A stretch of DNA of 8,730 nt. It comes from SZUA-230 sp964581095. Its GTDB lineage: Bacteria; Bacteroidota; Bacteroidia; Cytophagales; Cyclobacteriaceae. The notes beneath the pieces are model-generated. The model saw only the letters and a program-made list of their open reading frames with translations. It did no database searches and was not told where the DNA came from. Of this stretch, positions 1-5,935 are shown in pieces (the stretch's first letter is position 1; every line of letters begins with the position of its first letter). The stretch is taken from positions 1-8,730 of the forward strand of contig CAZONK010000145.1 of assembly GCA_964581095.1 (NCBI GenBank). The letters are read 5' to 3'. Both the position numbers and the translations under genes were made by a program.

Positions 1-105
1 AGTACCAGCCAATAGTTGAGAATATTGCACCACAAGGACCATGTTATTTCTACCAGCGTAATTCCAAGACCAAGCTTTCAGGTGTGACCTTGTGGGTGGA
101 TTTGG

Positions 106-135
106 CCACATGCAACCGCATGTGGTTTTTATTTT
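106..135 (+). terminator. Intrinsic terminator of a plus-strand gene to the left
   Basis: A perfect 8-bp stem (CCACATGC at 106-113, GCATGTGG at 118-125) closes an AACC tetraloop and is followed directly by TTTTTATTTT. The T-rich tail lies only on the plus-strand side, so it should end a plus-strand transcript entering from the left edge. No gene for that transcript can be identified inside the window; its coding region is mostly or wholly outside. Confidence 0.75.
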
Positions 136-165
136 GAAGGAGATTTTTGAATTATTTCATTGAAT

Positions 166-290
166 CGCCTAAAAATAGGTATCGACACTTTTTAGTGTCG
201 GCCATTTCTTTGTTGTTGGCAACCCCCTCAGGATTGCCGATAGCTATCGGGTTGCTGACAAAGAAAGCTTGCGAGGCAATCCGATCCTTA
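166..290. repeat. Cluster of nested inverted repeats, possible dispersed intergenic repeat
   Basis: Several inverted repeats are packed into about 125 bases after the stop of the first lipoprotein gene. CGACACT/AGTGTCG (183-189 and 194-200) forms a 7-bp hairpin with a TTTT loop. TTTCTTTGT (205-213) pairs with ACAAAGAAA (258-266). GCAACCC (219-225) pairs with GGGTTGC (249-255). CCGATAGCTATCGG (237-250) is a perfect 14-base palindrome. GGATTGCC (231-238) pairs with GGCAATCC (275-282). Some pairings exclude each other, so alternative folds are possible. No open frame or clear T-tract terminator is seen. The layout resembles a mobile or dispersed palindromic repeat, but one window cannot show copy number. 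It may also help end minus-strand transcripts from the lipoprotein gene. Confidence 0.5.
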
Positions 291-809
291 CTTCTCAAAC
301 GTTAGTTCAATCTTCAATGTAAGATCCTCTTCGATACCATCATTATCCAGGTCCTCCGAATCCGTTCGTTCGAAACTTACAATCAAAGTAGTTGAATTCA
401 GGGTTAATATATCCATTTCGGTACTTTGGAAATTGCCATTATTCGTAATTGTAAGCGTGCGATTGTTATTTGTCAATTCCCATGTACCTGTACCTGCTGG
501 CAAACTACCGAAATTGGATAAATAGGTATAATCTGTATAATACTCTATAGATCCCGATAATTCCCTGGAAAATGACTCAATCAACCCATCCACAAAATCC
601 TCTACTTCACTTCCCGACAAACCCAATTCTTCCTGGTACCACTGTAGGATTGGGGTGTCATTAATTCTTAAATCGAGATTGGATCCAGTGGTTGTCCACA
701 TTCCAATGAGGTGAACTTCATTAAATAAAAGCTCATCATCTTTATTACATCCAGGAAACAGAAAGGAGACAACTAACAAAATTAAAAATGAATTGATGAA
801 TTTCATCAT
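288..809 (-). CDS. Lipocalin-like lipoprotein, paralog A
   Basis: This is a predicted 173-residue lipoprotein of unknown function. The chosen start, one of two adjacent ATGs at 809 and 806, gives a compact signal peptide (hydrophobic residues about 4-18) ending in a lipobox-like FPGC with Cys21. The frame stays open to 926, but that would place 39 charged residues before the signal peptide. Acidic residues follow the cysteine (NKDDE, 22-26), which in Bacteroidota suggests export to the cell surface. The mature part has LIGMWT (34-39) and TGTW (107-110), a pattern seen in Bacteroidota lipocalin-like proteins with beta-barrel folds. D153, D155, D157 and G158 form a DxDxDG loop that could bind calcium. 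It aligns almost without gaps with the next lipoprotein gene, so the two are tandem duplicates. Ligand and role cannot be read from the sequence. Confidence 0.8.
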   Translation of the reverse strand: MMKFINSFLILLVVSFLFPGCNKDDELLFNEVHLIGMWTTTGSNLDLRINDTPILQWYQEELGLSGSEVEDFVDGLIESFSRELSGSIEYYTDYTYLSNFGSLPAGTGTWELTNNNRTLTITNNGNFQSTEMDILTLNSTTLIVSFERTDSEDLDNDGIEEDLTLKIELTFEK

Positions 810-830
810 TTTATTATCATTAGAATGAGC

Positions 831-860
831 CATAAATATACTATATAAATGGAAACCTGC
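831..860 (-). promoter_or_regulatory. Upstream element of lipoprotein A, shared with paralog B
   Basis: On the minus strand this stretch reads GCAGGTTTCCATTT, then ATATAGTATATTTATG. It closely matches the stretch upstream of the second lipoprotein gene (1611-1638). TATATTTA (840-833) differs from the Bacteroidota -7 box TAnnTTTG only at the last base. No good -33 TTTG is visible at the usual 19-21 base distance. The conservation between paralogs supports a regulatory role better than the box match does. It starts about 20 bases upstream of the chosen ATG. Confidence 0.4.
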
Positions 861-971
861 TTTAGTCCGGAAATTGCAAATTCCATGCTGTTTTTTGATG
901 AATTTTCTCCTCAAACTTGTGTCCACCTCATATCTTCATTGATGGTAGATTGTCGGGAATCCAGAACCAAA

Positions 972-1004
972 TAAAAAGCTATCTTATGTTGCAAGATAGC
1001 TTTT
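972..1004 (-). terminator. Intrinsic terminator after lipoprotein B, bidirectional in form
   Basis: A perfect 12-bp stem (974-985 with 993-1004, core AGCTATCTT/AAGATAGCT) closes a 7-base loop. On the minus strand the hairpin is followed by TTTTTAT. It lies about 50 bases past the stop of the second lipoprotein gene and is the first clear terminator downstream of pheA, so it may also end the aromatic operon. It separates the two lipoprotein genes into different transcription units. The A/T flanks would also allow termination on the plus strand, where no gene is seen. Confidence 0.8.
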
Positions 1005-1053
1005 ACTTAATTTTTAAAGATGCCCTAGTGAGTACCTGTAAATTGAATTACAC

Positions 1054-1572
1054 TTACTTTTCAAGTGTCCATTTAATTTTTAAAAGAAGATTTTCATCAG
1101 TTCCATCTCCATTTAAGTCATTAGAGTCCATTTCTTCAAAACCCAGTATTAACATGGTTGCTGATAGCGAAACAACATCCATTTCCGTACTGCTATTATC
1201 ACTACTGGTAAGGATCAGTGTTTCACTATTATTTGCCAATTGCCAAGTTCCTGTTTCTTTCGGTGACCCAAAAAAATCTGCAGAATAAGTATTATCAGGT
1301 TTGAATTCAAGTGTGCCAGATAAACCAGAAGCATTTTCATCAAGAAGATCCTGAATAATTTTCTCAATTTCGCTTTCTGGTAATCCAGATTCGTCAGCGA
1401 ACCATTGTATAATAGATTTTCCATCTATTGACATCTCAGCCGAAATCTCTTTACTTGTCCACGTACCTATTAAATCCTGTTCAGCCTGATTTACATCATC
1501 ATCATTATTACATCCTGAAATCAGAACTGTAGCAACCATTAAAATCCATAAAATATTTCTCATTCTACTCAT
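1054..1572 (-). CDS. Lipocalin-like lipoprotein, paralog B
   Basis: This is a predicted 172-residue lipoprotein of unknown function, a close paralog of the gene at 288-809. The signal peptide ends in LISGC with Cys21, followed by NNDDD (22-26), an acidic tail typical of surface lipoproteins in Bacteroidota. LIGTWT (34-39) and TGTW (107-110) fall at exactly the same residue numbers as in paralog A, and by hand roughly a third of the residues between Cys21 and residue 112 are identical. D152, N154, D156 and G157 form a DxNxDG loop near the C terminus, also shared. ATG at 1572 is used; ATG at 1563 would also leave a working signal peptide. The gene begins 99 bases after the DAHP synthase stop with no terminator between, so read-through from the aromatic operon is possible, although it has its own conserved upstream element. 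A lipocalin-like fold is inferred from pattern only. Confidence 0.8.
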   Translation of the reverse strand: MSRMRNILWILMVATVLISGCNNDDDVNQAEQDLIGTWTSKEISAEMSIDGKSIIQWFADESGLPESEIEKIIQDLLDENASGLSGTLEFKPDNTYSADFFGSPKETGTWQLANNSETLILTSSDNSSTEMDVVSLSATMLILGFEEMDSNDLNGDGTDENLLLKIKWTLEK

Positions 1573-1610
1573 ACTTTTTATTGTTTAGTGATTATCATTT
1601 GGTATAAATG

Positions 1611-1638
1611 TAAATGTACTATAAAATGGTAACCCGCG
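1611..1638 (-). promoter_or_regulatory. Upstream element of lipoprotein B, shared with paralog A
   Basis: On the minus strand GCGGGTTACCATTT (1637-1624) is followed by TATAGTACATTTA, nearly the same as the element upstream of paralog A. TACATTTA (1618-1611) resembles the TAnnTTTG -7 box except for its last base. A TTTG lies further upstream, but its spacing (26 bases) is too long for the usual -33 position. The element lies about 40 bases upstream of the ATG. Confidence 0.4.
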
Positions 1639-1671
1639 TTTATTCAAATATATTCTAATTGGTAAATGCAT

Positions 1672-2763
1672 CTATAACGATTTTTCTGCCTCCACCCTGT
1701 TCATTACCTCATTCTGATGGTTGATTGATTCCTGGTGAACACTCTTAAGTAATTTCTCAAGGAATTTGCGGGACAATCCAAGTTTATTTCCAACTGCCAT
1801 TGTTTTATCAATGATATCGTTCCACCTGTTGGTCTGCAATATCGTAATTCCATTCCTCTTTTTATACTCGCCAATTTTATCGGCAACCTTCATTCGTGAA
1901 CTTAATATCTGTAACAAATCATCATCAATTTCATTAATTTCATTACGCAATGTTTCCAGTGTATGGCTTGCATCTGCACTTTGAGGATCAGGTTTGCGAA
2001 GTATAAGTCCTTCCAGTAGATTATCTAATGCATCTGGTGTTAACTGCTGGTTTTTATCACTCCATGCATCATCGGGGCTTATGTGTGACTCGATCATAAG
2101 CCCATCGAAATCAAGGTCAAGGGCACGTTGTGATATCTGAGGGATACATACCCGGTTGCCACATATATGGCTCGGATCGCATATGATAGGTAGCTCAGGA
2201 TACCTCCGTTTCAATTCGATGGGAATTTGCCACTGTGGCTCATTTCGATATTTTGAATCTCCATAGCTGGCGAACCCCCGATGAACGGCAGCCAATCTGG
2301 TGATACCGGCGCTATTCAAACGTTCGAAAGCTCCAATCCACAATTCCAAATCAGGATTAATGGGATTTTTTACAAAAACCGTGGCATCTACACCTTTCAA
2401 AGCATCAGCAATCTCCTGAACAGCAAAAGGATTTACTGTGGTTCTTGCTCCTATCCAAAGGATATCCACTTTGTACTTCAATGCGTTGAAAACATGGTTG
2501 AAATTAGCAACTTCCACAGCAACGGGTAAACCGGTTTTTTCTTTCACCTCCTGCATCCATTCGAGGGCTGATGATCCAACACCCTCAAAGCTCCCTGGCC
2601 GGGTTCTTGGTTTCCAGATTCCTGCTCGCAACACATTTACCTTTCCTGTTGCAGCCAGGGCTTCACTGGTAGCAATTAGTTGTTCCCTGGTTTCAGCGCT
2701 ACAGGGTCCCGATATTACGATGGGCCTTTTTTCGTGGATTATATCAATTTTTGAGATTTTCAT
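1672..2763 (-). CDS. aroF: Bifunctional DAHP synthase / chorismate mutase
   Basis: This 363-residue enzyme joins two cytoplasmic activities. The N-terminal part (about 1-260) is a type I-beta DAHP synthase, condensing phosphoenolpyruvate and erythrose 4-phosphate in the first shikimate step. It shows GPCS (19-22), KPRTRP (51-56), GART (105-108), KN (132-133), HRGF (161-164) and DPSH (196-199). Likely metal ligands are Cys21, His199, Glu225 and Asp236. The C-terminal part (about 265-350) is an AroQ chorismate mutase making prephenate, with Arg273, Arg290, Lys301 and Arg313 at active-site positions and Glu345 where E. coli has Gln88. The fusion in this order is characteristic of Bacteroidota, where the mutase part is known to confer feedback control by prephenate. 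There is no N-terminal regulatory domain. Its ATG overlaps the aminotransferase stop (ATGA), implying coupled translation. It is the last clear gene of the pheA operon. The symbol aroF is conventional; function is more certain than name. Confidence 0.95.
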   Translation of the reverse strand: MKISKIDIIHEKRPIVISGPCSAETREQLIATSEALAATGKVNVLRAGIWKPRTRPGSFEGVGSSALEWMQEVKEKTGLPVAVEVANFNHVFNALKYKVDILWIGARTTVNPFAVQEIADALKGVDATVFVKNPINPDLELWIGAFERLNSAGITRLAAVHRGFASYGDSKYRNEPQWQIPIELKRRYPELPIICDPSHICGNRVCIPQISQRALDLDFDGLMIESHISPDDAWSDKNQQLTPDALDNLLEGLILRKPDPQSADASHTLETLRNEINEIDDDLLQILSSRMKVADKIGEYKKRNGITILQTNRWNDIIDKTMAVGNKLGLSRKFLEKLLKSVHQESINHQNEVMNRVEAEKSL

Positions 2764-3965
2764 TTTTTATTTATTTGAATTTTTTCAATCGATTCAGTTT
2801 TATACTTTTTTATTTTCTCATAGGCTTTTTGCCATGTGGTTTCATTGCTGCAAAGCGAAACACGTATATAATTTTTACCTTGTTCCCCGAAAATATGCCC
2901 GGGTGTAATAAACACACCTGCCTGTTGTAAAATAGCATCCGACATCATTTCGGAAGAATGCCATCCTTCAGGAATTTTACCCCACAAAAACATCCCTGAC
3001 TGCCCTTTTGAATATTTAATATTCAATTCATCCAGAAATTTCCAGGCAAGTTCCCTGCGATTACGGTACTTGTTGTTCAAATCGTAATACCACTTTTCAC
3101 CTTGTTCAAGCGCTTGAATAGCCGATAGCTGTGTGGGTAAAAACATACCCGAATCCATATTGCTTTTGAATAGTAGTATTGCATTGATAAGGTCAGTATT
3201 CCCGGATACGACGCCCACTCTCCAACCTGCCATATTATGCGATTTTGACAAACTATTTAGCTCAAGAACATAATCTCCTTTCTCAGCATACCTAAGAATA
3301 CTACGGGGGGAATCATTGAGAATAAAAGCATACGGATTATCATTGATGAGTACAATTTCATTTCTCCTTGCGAATGCCACTAAATTTCGGTAGTCAATTC
3401 CATTCATGGTACTGCCAGTAGGCATATGCGGATAGTTTACCCACATTAATTTCACTTTAGACAGGTCCGACTTTTCAAGCATCTCATAATCGGGTAACCA
3501 ACCTGATTTTTCTGTCAATGGATAATTTATAACATTACCACCGGCAATTTTTGAGGCAGCGGCATAGGTTGGGTAACCCGGGTCAGGAACCAGCACATGA
3601 TCACCCTCATTTATAAATGCCATCGCTATATGCATAATCCCTTCTTTTGATCCCATTAGAGGTAATATCTCCTTTTCAGGATCCAGATTCACCGAAAAAA
3701 AAGTGGAATACCATTTTGAAAAAGCTTGTCTCAGATCGGGTATTCCTTTATAGGGCTGGTATTGATGGTGATCCTCCAGAACAGCACTTTTTGCCATTAC
3801 TTCCACGACCGATTGAGGAGGAGGAAGATCAGGACTACCAATTCCGAGGTTAATAACATCCTTGCCGTTTTGCTTCATTGTCGCTATTTCACGAAGCTTA
3901 GTTGAAAAGTAATACTCCTGGACCGATGATAGCCGGGTCGCCTTCAGTGAAAATTCATTAGTCAT
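2760..3965 (-). CDS. Class I/II PLP-dependent aminotransferase, probably aromatic
   Basis: This 401-residue protein is a fold-type I aminotransferase. Visible motifs are GIGSPDLPPP (41-50), YPHMPTG (178-184, usually YPNNPTG), Asp209 with Tyr212 contacting the pyridine ring side of PLP, the SLSKSHNMAGWRVG segment with the PLP-binding Lys241, and Arg368 (YIRVSL) for the substrate carboxylate. It resembles aspartate and LL-diaminopimelate type aminotransferases. Its position between pheA and the DAHP synthase fusion, overlapping pheA by 8 bases and the fusion gene by 4, argues that it makes phenylalanine from phenylpyruvate and perhaps tyrosine from 4-hydroxyphenylpyruvate. Direct transamination of prephenate cannot be excluded. 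Substrate choice is inferred from context, because motifs in this family do not settle it. Confidence 0.9.
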   Translation of the reverse strand: MTNEFSLKATRLSSVQEYYFSTKLREIATMKQNGKDVINLGIGSPDLPPPQSVVEVMAKSAVLEDHHQYQPYKGIPDLRQAFSKWYSTFFSVNLDPEKEILPLMGSKEGIMHIAMAFINEGDHVLVPDPGYPTYAAASKIAGGNVINYPLTEKSGWLPDYEMLEKSDLSKVKLMWVNYPHMPTGSTMNGIDYRNLVAFARRNEIVLINDNPYAFILNDSPRSILRYAEKGDYVLELNSLSKSHNMAGWRVGVVSGNTDLINAILLFKSNMDSGMFLPTQLSAIQALEQGEKWYYDLNNKYRNRRELAWKFLDELNIKYSKGQSGMFLWGKIPEGWHSSEMMSDAILQQAGVFITPGHIFGEQGKNYIRVSLCSNETTWQKAYEKIKKYKTESIEKIQINKK

Positions 3966-4812
3966 CTACGCCTCCTTTTCTGTAAACCCCTAACACTTCC
4001 ATTACTGTCGTATACTCTTGCAGTGCTTCCAGAACCTGATCAAATTGTGGGTTCCCATCTATTTCTAAATCTGCATAAAATCCGTACAAAATATTCCTGC
4101 TTGGAACCGGGTGTGATTGTATCTTTGAAAGATTTACACCAAAGGAAGATATAATATTCAGGACATTTCCAAGGCTTCCGGATGTATGCGATGTCTGGAA
4201 ATAAATAGATGCTTTGTCCGGATTAGTCACAACTTTATCATTTGATGAAACAACCAGAAATCGTGTATAATTATCTTTATGTGATTCAATCCCACGAACA
4301 AGAATCTCCAGACCATATATCTCAGCAGCAAGCTCTCCGGCTATAGCAGCAACTCCTTTCGCCTGATTATCCGCTATTAATTTTGCACTATAAGCGGTAT
4401 CGGGTGATTCCACCAGTCGTATATCCGGATGATCAAGAAAAAAATCTTTGCACTGATGTAATGCCATAGGGTGGGATTGCACTTCGTCAATATCTTCAAG
4501 ATCGGTACCCGGTATTGCCAAAAGGTGCTGTCCAATATGAATACTTATTTCTCCTATTACTTTGAGGCCCGATTTACGTAACAACTGGTAATTTGGAATA
4601 ATACTTCCAGCGATTGAATTCTCAATAGCCATTACCCCGTAATCTGATTCATGCGATATTACACGTCCCAGGGCTTCGTCAAAAGTTAAGGCAGGATGCA
4701 CCTCAAATTCATCTTTAAAATATCTTCGAGCGGCATCATGATGGAAACAACCCTCTATTCCCTGAATTGATACTTTTTTTGCTTTTGTTATCGTGCTGTT
4801 ATTATAAGTCAT
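3958..4812 (-). CDS. pheA: Prephenate dehydratase with ACT domain
   Basis: This 284-residue enzyme converts prephenate to phenylpyruvate. The catalytic domain (about 12-190) carries ENSIAGSI (64-71) and the NYTRF motif (181-185) with catalytic Thr183. The ACT domain (about 200-280) should bind phenylalanine for feedback inhibition; it reads GSLGNVL (212-218) and KIQSHPVP (230-237) where well-studied enzymes have GALV and ESRP. There is no fused chorismate mutase, which is instead supplied by the operon's DAHP synthase fusion. ATG at 4812 is the only reasonable start; it lies 7 bases after the U-tract of the attenuator's terminator hairpin. The gene overlaps the aminotransferase start by 8 bases (ATGACTAA). 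Expression should be governed by the upstream phenylalanine leader peptide. Confidence 0.95.
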   Translation of the reverse strand: MTYNNSTITKAKKVSIQGIEGCFHHDAARRYFKDEFEVHPALTFDEALGRVISHESDYGVMAIENSIAGSIIPNYQLLRKSGLKVIGEISIHIGQHLLAIPGTDLEDIDEVQSHPMALHQCKDFFLDHPDIRLVESPDTAYSAKLIADNQAKGVAAIAGELAAEIYGLEILVRGIESHKDNYTRFLVVSSNDKVVTNPDKASIYFQTSHTSGSLGNVLNIISSFGVNLSKIQSHPVPSRNILYGFYADLEIDGNPQFDQVLEALQEYTTVMEVLGVYRKGGVDD

Positions 4813-4819
4813 GTTGCAT

Positions 4820-4844
4820 AAAAAAAGCCTCCCACTGGGAGGCT
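4820..4844 (-). terminator. Attenuator terminator upstream of pheA
   Basis: On the minus strand GCCTCCC (4843-4837), loop AGT, and GGGAGGC (4833-4827) form a 7-bp GC-rich stem, extended by one A-T pair, followed by seven Ts (4826-4820). This is a strong intrinsic terminator placed before, not after, a gene: it ends 7 bases short of the pheA ATG. Its first arm can pair instead with an identical copy of the second arm in the leader peptide's last codons, so it is best read as the off-state of an attenuator. Confidence 0.92.
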
Positions 4845-4886
4845 CATCGTTATATATTTATATACATATTTATTTACGGCCTCCCC
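4827..4886 (-). promoter_or_regulatory. Phe-responsive attenuator, antiterminator and terminator strands
   Basis: Three strands define the switch on the minus strand. Strand A is GGGAGGC at 4885-4879, within codons 21-23 of the leader peptide. Strand B is GCCTCCC at 4843-4837. Strand C is GGGAGGC at 4833-4827, identical to A. A pairs with B to form an antiterminator; B pairs with C to form the terminator. A ribosome stalled on the Phe codons leaves A free, so the antiterminator forms and pheA is transcribed. A ribosome reaching the stop codon covers A, so the terminator forms. The sequence and geometry are direct observations; the switching follows the classical leader-peptide attenuation model. 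Confidence 0.88.
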
Positions 4887-4945
4887 TGTCTATTGAGCAG
4901 ATAAAAGAAAAAACCAAAAAAGAAATATGTATTGTGTTGTTGCAT
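4874..4945 (-). CDS. pheL: Phenylalanine leader peptide
   Basis: This short ORF of 23 codons, absent from the long-ORF calls, begins with ATG at 4945 and ends with TAA at 4876-4874. Codons 8-14 read FFFGFFF, flanked by Tyr at 7 and 15, so six of eight codons in the middle are Phe or Tyr-adjacent Phe. The C terminus is NRQGRP, where GGG AGG CCG is also the antiterminator strand. It should act as a sensor of charged Phe-tRNA by ribosome stalling and have no function as a protein. It lies 61 bases before the pheA start and 82 bases after the tyrA stop. No Shine-Dalgarno sequence is visible, as usual in this phylum. The symbol follows the enterobacterial leader by function, not by homology. Confidence 0.92.
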   Translation of the reverse strand: MQQHNTYFFFGFFFYLLNRQGRP

Positions 4946-4963
4946 TGTACTAAATTATGAGTC

Positions 4964-4995
4964 CAAAGAAACAGAATTAAATTTTATAAATCAAT
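4964..4995 (-). promoter_or_regulatory. Candidate promoter of the pheL-pheA operon
   Basis: On the minus strand ATTG (4995-4992) is followed after 20 bases by TTTCTTTG (4971-4964), which matches the Bacteroidota -7 box TAnnTTTG at five of six fixed positions. Spacing fits the known 19-21 base range. A transcript starting a few bases downstream would have about 15 bases before the leader peptide ATG. No terminator is visible between tyrA and this site, so read-through from tyrA could also feed the attenuator. Confidence 0.42.
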
Positions 4996-5027
4996 CAATG
5001 GACCTACAATTATTATTATTTTGAATT

Positions 5028-5873
5028 CTAATCCGATTTTAATATTCCAATAATATCATTTGCCCTCATCATCTGGCTTCTAAGATTTACCTTATCTCCT
5101 GTGGCAATCATCTTTCCAAATTCCTTCAAATGACGAACATACTCATCCAGTGCTTTTTGAATGTCGGATGCATTCTGGATAAATATAGGTCCCCACATAT
5201 CAGGCGAACTTTTTGCAAGCCGTACAGTAGATTCAAATCCACTACCTGCAAGCATGCTTATATTCTTTTCATTTTTTTCGATATCCAGAACAGTAAGACC
5301 CAATGTAAAGGAGCTAATATGTGAAAGGTGCGAAACATAAGCAAGATGACGATCATGCTCCAAAGATTCCATTTCAATAATATTTGATCCCAACTTGCCA
5401 TATATTTCTTTTACCAACTTTAGGGCGTGAGATGATGACTTTCCGGATTCACAGATCAGGGCAATTTTATTTTTAAACAGCCCTATAAATGATGCATCAG
5501 GACCTGAATATTCTGTACCGGCGATGGGATGTGTGGCAACATACCTCCCCCGATTAGGATGAGATGCAGCCTTTTTACAAATTCCTGTTTTCGTGGACCC
5601 AACATCCATTATTACAGTAGTTTCGCCAGCATTATCCAATAGCTCCAAAATCATTTCAGAGGCAGCATCAACCGGTATTGCCAAAATGACAAGATCGGAT
5701 TCATGTAAATCCGAAATGGTACCTTCTTTATCAATGATATTTCTTTGTATTGCAGTTGCCAGGTTTTCAGGATTTGAATCAATCCCTGCAACTGATTGAA
5801 CTGCTCCTTTCTTTTTTAAATCCAACACCATGGAGCCACCAATCAATCCACATCCGATAAGTGTTACGTTCAT
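5028..5873 (-). CDS. tyrA: Prephenate dehydrogenase
   Basis: This 281-residue enzyme oxidatively decarboxylates prephenate to 4-hydroxyphenylpyruvate, committing it to tyrosine. The N-terminal Rossmann domain has GCGLIGGS (7-14) for NAD(P). DVGSTK (90-95), THPIAGTEYSG (114-124), the SHLSH segment (181-185) and the FESTVRLA...MW stretch (213-227) with Arg218 match the family's prephenate-binding and catalytic regions. There is no fused chorismate mutase and no evident C-terminal ACT domain, so it is a short, single-domain-pair form. Preference for NAD or NADP, and for prephenate or arogenate, cannot be told. It starts about 30 bases after the rpsA terminator hairpin and lies upstream of the Phe attenuator, so the tyrosine branch is not subject to that switch. 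Confidence 0.95.
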   Translation of the reverse strand: MNVTLIGCGLIGGSMVLDLKKKGAVQSVAGIDSNPENLATAIQRNIIDKEGTISDLHESDLVILAIPVDAASEMILELLDNAGETTVIMDVGSTKTGICKKAASHPNRGRYVATHPIAGTEYSGPDASFIGLFKNKIALICESGKSSSHALKLVKEIYGKLGSNIIEMESLEHDRHLAYVSHLSHISSFTLGLTVLDIEKNEKNISMLAGSGFESTVRLAKSSPDMWGPIFIQNASDIQKALDEYVRHLKEFGKMIATGDKVNLRSQMMRANDIIGILKSD

Positions 5874-5898
5874 AATAATTTTATTATTTGTGCTGTAA

Positions 5899-5935
5899 TG
5901 AATAAAGGCGCTCCAATACCTAACGGAACGCCTTT
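5899..5935 (-). terminator. Intrinsic terminator after rpsA
   Basis: AAAGGCGTTCC (5935-5925, minus strand) pairs with GGAGCGCCTTT (5914-5904), an 11-bp stem with one G-T wobble and a 10-base loop. The tail TTTATTCATT is a modest U-tract, so some read-through into tyrA is plausible. A smaller hairpin (5945-5950 with 5956-5961) overlaps the end of the rpsA stop codon. Confidence 0.75.

Noticed and set aside
3..137. Plus-strand frame open from the left edge for 44 codons
   Set aside because: It runs through the strong terminator hairpin to a TGA inside the T-tract, which real genes seldom do, and the translation shows no recognisable family. The other two plus frames stop within 20 bases. It may still be the tail of an outside gene.
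810..926. N-terminal extension of lipoprotein A to ATG at 926
   Set aside because: It would put 39 charged, uncharacteristic residues before a proper lipoprotein signal peptide and cover the upstream element shared with paralog B.
1573..1671. Possible terminator between the DAHP synthase fusion and lipoprotein B
   Set aside because: I looked for a stem with a T-tract on the minus strand and found none; the first clear terminator is at 972-1004.
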